DNA from: Ichthyophonus hoferi
Lineage: Eukaryota; Opisthokonta; Ichthyosporea; Ichthyophonida; Ichthyophonidae
Assembly (NCBI GenBank): GCA_002751075.1
Contig: NAOQ01000355.1
Coordinates: 31,173 to 77,846 of the forward strand
Reading direction: 5' to 3'
Length of the DNA stretch: 46,674 bases
Part shown: piece after piece, positions 25,742-35,795 of the stretch
How the letters are laid out: each line of letters starts with the position of its first letter
Position numbering within the stretch: position 1 is the stretch's first letter
Notes under the pieces: model-generated
Databases searched by the model: none
What the model saw: the letters and a program-made list of their open reading frames with translations, nothing else
Told to the model about the DNA's origin: nothing
Program-made: the position numbers and the translations under genes

Positions 25742-26000
25742 ATGGTAGTTCTTAGCAGACAGACGCTCATATCAAACGTTATCAGTATTAAGAGGAAGAC
25801 GGTTATTCCTACTACAAGTAAGATTAGATCCGTGGCCGGTAAGAGAAAATTAATAATTGGATTTTCCTCTGACAGTGAAAAAGAAATTTGCAGAACTCTT
25901 TGAGGAACTTCCCAATAGTTTCGACAATAACGTAGACAGACAGTCTATAACTGTAGATAGTGACAGCGATTGCAAATCTATAAGGTCCAACAGATTCTGA
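25742..26000 (+). CDS. Possible small gene with a 37-nt intron, unrecognised
   Basis: ATG at 25742 opens a frame with a basic N-terminal part (SIKRKTVIPTTSKIRSVAGK) that stops at 25903 after 53 aa. If GTAAGA (25839) and CTGACAG (ending 25875) act as splice sites, a 37-nt intron is removed. The frame then continues as VKKKFAELFEELPNSFDNN and an acidic serine run (TVDSDSDC), ending at 26000 after 73 aa. Both splice sites match consensus and the phase fits. The unspliced form also has an acidic serine patch (GFSSDSEKE). No family is recognised; composition suggests a nuclear, disordered protein. 37 nt is shorter than every intron seen in the firm genes here. It could also be a first exon or a frame broken by one indel. 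Confidence 0.35.
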
Positions 26001-26289
26001 TACGTAGTATTATCAGTACTTATTTAGTATTAATGCTAATCTATTTTCCATAGGTCTGCAGGCCTGACTGTACCAAAGAGTTTTGCTTTACGTAATATCT
26101 TTTCTTCTTCATCCACTCCAATATGCTGTCGTAATTAGCTATGTGTGGTTTGTGATTAGTAATTGGTGATCAGTTTATTTTAGGATGACTTATCAAGCAC
26201 TTTGTTGCTTATAAAAATACTAAATTTATTTATAATAGTTTGTTAGAAACCATCAGTGCAGTCACCATAAAACAGGAAATATCACTCCT

Positions 26290-26530
26290 GTCCCGCCTTT
26301 TGGGATGTGTCGGGCCGAGAATCAACCCCGAATCACCGGTCTCAAGTCAAATAAGTATTTAAAACGAGTCAGCTCAATTATGGAACCCCTCTCCTCCGTT
26401 TATCATCATTCACAGCCGCTGAACCATCAAAAGTTTGATCACTCGAATACAACGCAGAACATTATAGGAACCTCGATGAATTACGAGAGCCAATCAAAAT
26501 GCCTACGGAGCGTCGTATTGATGGAATGTT
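26290..26530. other. GC- and CpG-rich island
   Basis: About 15 CpG dinucleotides and roughly 46% G+C in 240 bases, against about 33% around it. A plus-strand frame of 78 codons (26305-26541) spans it without recognisable homology. Two other frames are partly open too. It may be a CpG-rich promoter for a gene to either side, an exon of an unrecognised gene, or foreign sequence. Confidence 0.4.
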
Positions 26531-26885
26531 GTGAACACTAAACACAAGTATCATAACTAAAATCTATCGTCATAAATGGTTACATAATTTTCCGCTAGCT
26601 TAAATTAATATTTACATAATACTTAAAACAGATAATTAAAAAAAAGAAAACATTAATGCCAGGATTCATATGATTTGAATAACGGAGATGAAGTTTCTGG
26701 AAACAGATTAAAGCTCTGTTGAAACTTATCAATAGTGTAAATAAGATGGATTAATTTAGCAACGGCTTATATAAGGAGAACCATAACAAAAATAAAAGGG
26801 ACAGGTTTTTTATAAGAAAATCAATACTTTATTAAAAGAAAAACACAATAAAACAAATCATATATATATAAGAAGAAGAGAGATT

Positions 26886-27044
26886 ATGGGAGATATAAGC
26901 ATGTACCCGGAAGAAATAGGCCGAGTTTCATGTAAGAGCAACAAATACCAAAAGTACGAGGTCCCTCAAGCGCTCACCGCTCCTCTTCCAAAAACACCAC
27001 CAAATTGTGTCCTGAACAAGATGTCTAACATAGTTGAGCTTTAA
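26886..27044 (+). CDS. 52-aa open frame, unrecognised
   Basis: ATG at 26886 to TAA at 27044. The product begins MGDISMYPEEIGRVSCKSN and includes a proline-rich middle (VPQALTAPLPKTPPNC). It is less AT-rich than its surroundings and uses mixed codons, which speaks for selection, but there is no known family and no visible partner exon. A consensus donor (GTAAGA) inside it at 26931-26936 could instead make only its first 15 codons exonic. AG before the ATG could also make it an internal exon. Confidence 0.3.
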   Translation: MGDISMYPEEIGRVSCKSNKYQKYEVPQALTAPLPKTPPNCVLNKMSNIVEL

Positions 27045-28740
27045 ATAGATAAAATAATGGTTTGCATTGGATAATTTTTAGTATTTCAACATGTTGAAAG
27101 AGAAAAAAAGTATTGGCCCACAATTGTTTTTCTTGATTTGTTAAGGCGCATTGTGTTCAGCTCGGATTTAAGATTGATTAGTCGAATTATAATGTCTCCA
27201 AATGGTTTATCATTTAATTTAGCCATGATAGGTAAGTAGGCAAACTAGATTGGGTAAAGTATACTATTCATTGAAGAAAATGCATGAGAGTAATTTTGGA
27301 GTACTTCTAATTGAATCTGTAAACAGTGCATGAATAGTCACAGTGTAATCATCAAGCAAAGCTAAAATTATAAATGATATATTTAATGCACAACAATTGC
27401 TTACACATTCTATGTCTACAATTTATAGTTCACATTGCCTTGTTTACTTTCATACCAGTAGCAAGTTCGATTGACCATCAAAACAAAACATAATAATGAC
27501 GTCATCACATATATGACGTATTCTATAGTGACAGGCTTACAAGAGATGAAGTCGGTGGCACTGATCTGATCGGAGTTTCGTGCAATTAATAAGGCGATTG
27601 GATGTGGCTCAGAATGGGGTAAGAAGTACATTATTACTGGTTGAGAGAGGTAATCATCATAACAAATGAGTCATAAGATATTTGTAATAATTACTACTTT
27701 CCATTATTATACTTCTCATAGCTAATAACCCCAATGCTATATTTAGATATTTTAAAAAAAATATAAAACATTTTCTAATTATTCTAATACCATGTGTATT
27801 GTGCATCTGTATAGCGATATAAAAGTTATAATAACATTTTATATACTTTTCATTTACCGCGCTTGATCTAGCCAATAAAAGGGTGGATTGATATTAGTAT
27901 ATTTTATCCCAGACAATGCTATCCTGTATTCTCATTGAGTATTTGAACAAAAAGTGTAAATTGGTAGAAGATTAGCTGATAGCAGTGATAAGGCTTGTAG
28001 CTATCCTGAAAGAGCATTATACGAAGTGGGTCATCTATAATATAATAACTATAAGAGATAATGATATAATTGCATTGAAATTGAAACTGAAATTAAATAA
28101 AAGAAAATAATGATACAACATAGTGGTCTCTCTTTATATCTCTTCATATGGATATATAGAATAAACATGAAAATAGTGCCTAGTCAGCATTCTTGAAACA
28201 GCAGAGGTACACATATGGGCATATGGCTTGGAATAAATGGCTTTAGTATCAGCCAATAAATTCCTTTTAGTTAATGGGGCTATGTTTTGGAATTTTAGGA
28301 CCCCAAATTAACTGTGTATATTGGTATTAACGACCAATTGAATATTAATATCAAGTATTCAATATATTATCAAAGATACAGAATACATAGTCACATTATT
28401 ATTATTTTAAACAAATACTTTATTATAAAATACTATCTTTGATAAATTAACGAACATAATTATTTAGTAAACAGAGTATTTTTTATCAACAAGAGATTAC
28501 TTTTTAAAATACTCAACTCAAAATACGTTAGCCAATTGTAGCATTCTATACAAGTTTACCATTGGCTAAAAGATCATAGTACTACTTGCTATTAGCTTAT
28601 ACCGTTCCGCCAGCTAGTTAAAATAGATCAGAGTTTCTGTTCCCATAGTTAATCTTTATTTTATTATTTTATTTTATTACCTTAATAGTAGATTTCTCAC
28701 ACAAACACCGAAGTTCTCACCTTTCCAGCTTTATAGAAAC
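27045..28740. other. Upstream flank of the IMPase gene
   Basis: 1.7 kb with no supported gene. A CRE palindrome lies at 27498-27505 with a half site at about 27514. The minus-strand frame 27416-27631 includes a donor-like GTAAGC and a short protein-like run, but has no partner exon. Two AGCCAAT motifs lie at about 27870 and 28250, and an AGCCAAT/ATTGGCT pair lies at 28528-28567. Confidence 0.5.
27498..27505. promoter_or_regulatory. CRE palindrome TGACGTCA
   Basis: A perfect bZIP site with an ATGACGTA half site about ten bases on. It lies 1.2 kb before the IMPase start and is the third and last perfect copy in the window. Confidence 0.35.
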
Positions 28741-31700
28741 ATGACAGACCAATTGCAGCTATACCTCGATGCAGCGGTTGAGGCTGCTCAAGTTGCTGGC
28801 AAGGTATATTGTACCGCAATGTTGAACATGTTTTTAGGTAGTCCTAAGAATTTTATTTAAGCATGGTATTGCTAAGATTTTGGAGATTATTGCAGTATTT
28901 AATTGATACAGAAAAAGTGGTCATATGGGTGTTTTCATAGTTTCACACATACGCAAACAAACAAAAGTTTATCTGTTCCTAATAGTGTTGCTCACATGTC
29001 TAGGTTATTGTGGATGCCTTTGACACCGAAAAGCATATAACTGAGAAGACTAATTCTGTGGATTTAGTCACTGAGACAGACCAACAGTGTGAAAAGCTCA
29101 TTATAGATTTGTTAAAGACTCGTTTTCCTACACATAGGTAGGTGTGCAGTGTATTGTATGAGAGGGCGAAGGACTTCACCTGTGATATCAACAATTTTAA
29201 CAAATAGCGCACAATATATATATAAATAATATACTGTCAGCTTCAATAGCTCATTCCTCCAGTCTTATCAATCAGATAGTAGTCAAAACTGTATGATTAG
29301 AAATTTTAATAGAGTAGTCTACTGTTTGTAATTGTAACAATCTTTATTATCCACCCGAAAGTAGTAGTAATAGAATTTTGAATATTTAAAACAAGAAATA
29401 TGAGCTACTTTTCCCGTCTTTCCTAAAAGTATACTACTATGTTTTGGATTTGATGTGAATCTATCATCCTTTTCCAATAAATTTCCCGTGTATTCTTTAT
29501 ACTTACGATGTGACATATGTCTGTCAGTGTCATGTTTATCTTCAAAGACATCCGTCTAATCATCACGATATTACCCTAGTTTTATAGGGGAGGAATCCAC
29601 AGCAGCAGGTGTCAAGTGCGAGCTGACTGACAATCCTACCTGGATTATAGACCCTCTGGATGGAACTACTAACTTTGTACACAGGTAAGGGAGACAATAT
29701 GAAATGGAAGGCATATAGGTGTAGGATAACATAGCTAGGAGGATGAGCAGGCATGTTTTCCATGTGGAATATATGTTTTATTTTCCACATTGGATTCTCT
29801 TTCAAGCTCAACTTCATTCTCGCTATCTTTCGCTTGGCTGACCTCCAGTATAGTCCATGTTTCAGTGTGGATGTTTTATTTTAGTTCCTTTCCAATACTA
29901 GCCGTGGTAGTATCATATATTAATTGCATACGAGTTATTTTAAGAGACAGCTAACTTATCCTTTTAGAATTACTCAGAAATCTTTATCCAATTCGAATTT
30001 ACCATTAAATGTAAATTGACCACATAAGTCTACATATGCAATATGTATTTGACACATTATATAATACATTGGTAATTGCCACACCATTACTATCACATTG
30101 CATCACCTTTTTCCTCTCCTAGATTACACTTCATTCAGAAATGAATAACTCCTGCATGTTGTCGTGTGTACCAACCATGTCGTGGTGTAGTAGCAGTCTA
30201 ATGGTGTATAAAATATATAGGTTCCTGTTGACACTGTGTATAGATTTCCACAGGTGTCTGTATGTATTGGCCTAGCTATTAATAAGGTTGTGCAAGTTGG
30301 TGTGGTCTTCAACTCCCCTCTCAACCAGGTATGGCATACCATATATTTAATATTTATTTTTTGCGTAGTTCTATCTCCTCTACCAACTACCATTACACAT
30401 ACAAAAAAAGAGACATGGAATATTAAAGGGTATTTGATATGGAAAATAATGCTAATTAATATATCTATGTATATATGTATCTGATATCTGATGAGATAGT
30501 GATATAAATTTATACACTGCGTAGTTGTATTTTAAACTTAAAAAAATAATAACTTATCCACTACACTCAAAAGGAGCAAAGATATTTATAATTGCACCAA
30601 TAACACACTTTCATTAAACATCCTCGCAGTTCTACTGCCTACATCCTTATGCAAATTTGGGTTATGTTATTAATTAATAATCATTCATATACCGTCTTTA
30701 TATTGGAGTGAGGGGTTAACTACAATGAACACCAATCATAAGTAGATTATAGCCCAATGAGGCATATTTTCTGAATTATATCCAACCAATCCTGTCACAG
30801 CTTTATACCGCCATTTTGGGCCGAGGATCATTTATGAATGGGAAGCAGTTGAAAGTCTCAAAATGTACAGGTTGGTTGCTAGGGAACTGAGTCAATCATA
30901 TGGAGGATAGATAGCCTTATTTGTCTGAGGTAGCGAGTATATCTATAATTATATACATGCAAATACAAATACAATTACGTATATGTTGTAGTTACTACAT
31001 ACCAACAGTAGTCTATGCCTCATACACTCTTATATTTATCTACAATTAGGTAATTAGTTGTTTTTAACCTATAAGCACCTATTACTGAGCATTTTTCAAA
31101 TTAAAATCTTCCCGCTCTCCTAATAAAACGTTCTACACAAACCATCGTCCTTCAATTATATATATATCAGTTTTTATAAGTATTTTCACATAGATACATA
31201 TACAACCATGTGTGGTATAGTGACAGTGTTGGTGGGGTTATAGAGATTCGACGGGCATTATTAAACACAGAAATCGGGTCAGAACGAAGCGAATTACACC
31301 TTGGTAAGCACTCTGTTGTGTTGACTGCTATGCATTGGACTCTTGTGGGTATTATTAAAGTGTGATAGTAAAGGTGATAGTAGACATTAGTAGTATAGTA
31401 TTTATCTCACATTTATTATGTATCTTACACACTACATCACATATATACCATGTATACCCATATATATACCATTTACACATATATTACATATACACATACA
31501 GGCATAGTACGCGACAATTACTATACTATGGCGAAAGCACCCTGTCACAGTATTAGGAGTTTAGGAGCTGCAGCTATGAACATGTGTGCTGTAGCCTCAG
31601 GGACATCTGATGGTAAGGCCTATATATATTCTCCTATTACATGTGCATATGATAAAGTTAGGGGGTGTGTGTGTGTGTATCTGTGTGTATATTTGTATTT

Positions 31701-32703
31701 GACATAGGGGAGAGACTGTGTATGAATATGTGTGCTTGTGTGTATGTGTGTACATGTATTGAAACTTTTCGTTGTTGTTTTTTGTTTTGTTTCTTTTCCT
31801 TCCCCCTGGCAGTGACTTGTTGGTTAGTATAGAAATTCTGAAAGGAAGAGGGCTGGACTATGTATATCGCATACTATGCAGTTGCTGTTTTACACATTTT
31901 TTCTATTATGAATATGTGAGTTATTCAGTAAAGGTCTGTAATGGTTTGCACTAATGGGATAGAATATAGATTAGGTAGTATATAAAGAGTTATATTGGGT
32001 GATCAGGTATATATAATATAATATAATGCATGCATTGCTATTATTGATGTTTATAATGTGAGTTGTACCTACCCTTTTCATCTTTTATGGCCCAGCTCCT
32101 TCAGCTTCGACCAAGCCAACTAACACAAAACATGTATAGGATATTGGGAGTTTGGCGTACATGCATGGGACTATGCAGCTGCATCTCTTATAGTAACAGA
32201 GGCAGGTGGATATGTATGTGACACAACCGCAGGACCTATGGACTTAATGGCTAGAAAGGTATTATTTGGTTGTTCTGTTTTGTATGTCATTACCTTCTAT
32301 TCATTTATATACTAATAGTTGCCTTTTCCTCTACGTATTTTCCTTTCTCTCTTATTTGTCATAATGAATACCTTGGCTACTTGCACTATTATAGGTTGGT
32401 GTTGCATGCAGACCTTTGTTTGTTGTGCTGTGCTTTTATAAGTAGAGAAAACAAAATGGCCTGATCTCTGTCATAAATCTATTATCCTGCATTAACACAA
32501 ACCAATACCTACCAAAAAAAGTAAATTGTGTATACTGACCACCATGACTGCCAATATCCCTCTCTTTATACCCACCTCTTCCGTGTATTTACTCATACTC
32601 CCACGCATTGCCTCTATGAATATAGGTTCTTTGTGCCTCCACACCTGAATTAGCCCAGGCAATGGCTTCCAATCTCAAGCAAATAGTAGTTCCTCGCGAC
32701 TAA
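28741..32703 (+). CDS. IMPA1: Inositol monophosphatase, 9 exons
   Basis: Exons 28741-28803, 29004-29137, 29580-29684, 30244-30328, 30801-30870, 31244-31303, 31502-31612, 32140-32258 and 32626-32703; 274 aa (human IMPA1 277). It removes phosphate from inositol monophosphates to give free inositol, in the cytosol, using Mg2+ and inhibited by Li+. Metal and active-site residues fall at the same numbers as in the human enzyme: E70 in FIGEES, D90, D93, G94 and T95 in [15 protein letters not shown], and D220 in [17 protein letters not shown]. The [16 protein letters not shown] block and a C-terminal [15 protein letters not shown] block are also present. Start: a single ATG directly before the first conserved helix ([11 protein letters not shown]). 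All introns are GT-AG, and phases fix three ambiguous acceptors (29579, 30243, 31243). IMPA1 versus IMPA2 cannot be decided. Confidence 0.96.
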
Positions 32704-34067
32704 ACTATCTCTTAGCAATACTATCCTCCCACATACCTTATGTAGTGTTCACTAGACCAAATGGAGTATATATATATCTGTTATAGTGAATGCCTCAAAA
32801 TATAAATCAATAATAGACACACGAAAAAGAAATTGGTGTGATAGGGTTACTCTTGTTAAATTGTATCAGTTTTTATATTGAAGATCCTATAGGAGGGTAT
32901 GATATCTTAATTTTTTTAATCATGATGTTTATAGTAGACCAGGCTTGTATTAATATAATTTTAGGCTATGATAAATAGCATATTATTGACCAATGAAATA
33001 GATCCATTAATTTTAAAATATGGAATGCGTGTCTTATCAATACATTCCAATATATTGTCTAGACGAATTATTGATAAATATAGCTTTGCAAGGTCTTGTT
33101 ATCTATTGGATAATTGTCATGTGATCTATAGCTTATTGGTGGTTGGCATACAAGTACAAAAAATGCATATATGTGTATATAGATAAGAATACGGAGATGA
33201 ATTCTGTCGACAACAACTAGTGTATTGACACAAACCATGTCAAATATAGACCACCCGACTCACAATAATAGTCATAATATAATATATAATGTGCGATATA
33301 CATCAATGTAGTTCTAGTCAAAAATTAGTTAAAGCTAGAGTGTGAATTGGTCTAGATATGCCATGCTATGCCTTCTACATATCAAGTTCTCTGTCTGAAA
33401 TTTCCAGCTGTCGACCCAACCGAGCTAAATACTAACTGTAACTTGGTCTAGTAAAGATATTAACCAATAAATCATATAAAGTATCAGCACAAACAGAGAA
33501 CAGTCAAGTACTGTATGATCAAATATAGTTTTAAGTTTGAGTCTCTTTCTCTTTATTTCCGTTACGCATTAATAGCAGCTGCGTTGTGGGCTAGGTTGAT
33601 CAACTGTGTTCGAAAAGATGTAGTGTGTGTTTATTAGTCTCATGTCTGCACCCTTATTTATATACGGATTACAACAATAGTATAATATTGTATGATATAA
33701 TATGATATATTATATGGTTAGAGATAGAGTGTAAATAAATTGTGACTACACCAATGGTATGTGGTGTAGCTTGACAGTTATAGCCAATCATTTATAGGAC
33801 TAATTATGCTATAAATAAACGACATCATACTAATACTGATTACTAATAGTTAATCACTTGTAACTGTAAATACCAATTTATCACTCAATACTCAGCATAT
33901 CTAGTCAAATAATACGGAATATATTATACATGCACAGAGAAAGAGAGAGAGAAGGGTATTAGATAAGCTAGGTCATATAGCTATAGCACTTGGTAATAAA
34001 TCATTACTGATAACCGTTCAATCAAAAGATAATGGTGATTATAAAGCAGTAGATGATAAGAGATAGC
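32704..34067. other. Convergent intergenic region
   Basis: 1.4 kb between the stop codons of the IMPase gene (plus) and PSMD12 (minus). The 72-codon plus frame at 32968-33186 is AT-rich and Ile/Ser-rich without motifs. Two short minus-strand pieces (33375-33407, and near 33545-33591) could serve as alternative last PSMD12 exons. Otherwise there is only AT-rich unique sequence. Confidence 0.55.
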
Positions 34068-35751
34068 TTATGAGATTAACAACTAAAGCAAGACTCGTGA
34101 AGTAGCATAAAGCCATACAGCCAATCTAATCCATACTTTAAAATATTGATGACCAATGGAAATAGGTATATAAGGATCATACAGTGGATGAGGTTAGAAA
34201 GGAGAAGGAGAGAGAGTGAGCATAACATACATGAGTACTGTGCTCTACTAGGCTCATCAGCTTGTTGATATTTCCTACCCATTCGTTAAGGAGCTCGTTG
34301 GGATCCTGTATATTCAAGGTTTAGTTAGTTAATGATAAATGTATGGTAGTATGTACAATATATATATATATATATATATGTGTATAACAGAACAAACAAA
34401 TAACCTAGTATCGCATGATATTGACATCATGTTTATAAAGAATAATGTTAGTATGTGCTACATACTAATGCTACCATACCAAGAGAATCAATCCCACACC
34501 CGAGACCAGATAGCACTACAATTCATCAACACAATTAAACATAACATAACAACTAATCAGAGCAATAGCCCATAACCTAAAGACATCACCAAACCCTAGC
34601 CCCTAAACCCTTCGAAATTTCATAACCCTAAACAACCTACTAGTCCTAATCCCTAAACCCAAATCGTCGGGACATGGAGCCAAAACAAGGAAATTGGGAC
34701 CTAATAAAATAACTATTATCATTATTATTATTAAGTAATCCGATTCAATCAACCAACCGAAATATTGGATACATTTTAATATAGGGATTAGAGCCAATCA
34801 TACCTGGGGAGCACGGAAATTAACAATGCCAGCTGGCCTATCGATTTTGGCGTATACCATTTTACTGGTAACTAAGCGAGACACGTGCTCTTCAGTTTCC
34901 TGTGTATAATTTTTTGTTCAATAAGGGGTAAGATATAAAAACGTTGTCCAATGAGATTTCAGATTCTTTGGCAACCAATCACAAGTATGAATATATATAT
35001 ATATATGTTTTTATATACTTAACTAATCGCTAAATATAAATTAATATTTTAGTACCTCTCTCATATTCCTATTGATAGTCAACTATTCTAAGATGGACAG
35101 CCAATGAACATGACTTTAATACAATATATTTTTATATTGATTGGCTATTGATAATTAGGCCTGATTGGGACCTTTCTGAAATACCGTGAGAGAATTAGAA
35201 AGAATAGAGGGTGGAAGGAAAGATAGAGAGGGAAACACACACACATGTATATATAGTAAGTAAAAAGAAAAGGGATAGAAGAGAGAGAGAGGTATACAAC
35301 ACAGCCTTACATCCTCGGTCAGTTCCAGGAGAGTACTTAGACGGCTGGTAGTAATGCGAGTGTAGCACTTTGCAATAACCCTTAGGTTCTGTTATGTAAC
35401 ATGACAGTATTAAATCTCTATCTCTCTTTACTCTCCTTTATTTTCTATATTCATTCTACTTCTCTGTGCCTACTAACAATCCCACCCTTACACAATAGTA
35501 TATGATAGTAACTTTATAGTATTATTATAGTAATAAACCAAATCAGACCGCTAAAAGTACATAGGCCTTCATAACACCTAGCCATATATAGACCTACATG
35601 TTCATTAACACGTTTCTTCAGCTCTTCCCATCGACTATGAGGGTTGTTCTTAAAGCAGGCAGTGGTAGAGAGTTCAGTGCTAAACATCTCCTTGGTAAGG
35701 GCCCATTTCTGGACCTCTTGGGTGACAAAGCTTTGGAGTAGTTCCCTGTGT

Positions 35752-35795
<44 letters not shown>

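Noticed and set aside
26318-26345. tRNA-like T-arm in the CpG-rich island
   Set aside because: The stem does not pair properly with a seven-base loop, and no matching D-arm, anticodon arm or acceptor stem could be drawn.
31450-31954. Frames of 60-85 codons in the right half of the IMPase gene
   Set aside because: They are partly the true exon 31502-31612 read through into introns; the rest is TG-repeat and T-rich intron.
28741-32703. Bacterial transfer of the inositol monophosphatase
   Set aside because: Eight canonical introns and the residue-for-residue animal/fungal IMPA pattern show a normal eukaryotic gene.
32968-33186. 72-codon frame after the IMPase gene
   Set aside because: AT-rich, no motif, no partner exon; expected by chance in this composition.
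34591-34660. True telomere or chromosome end
   Set aside because: Only a few degenerate units, inside an intron and with genes on both sides.
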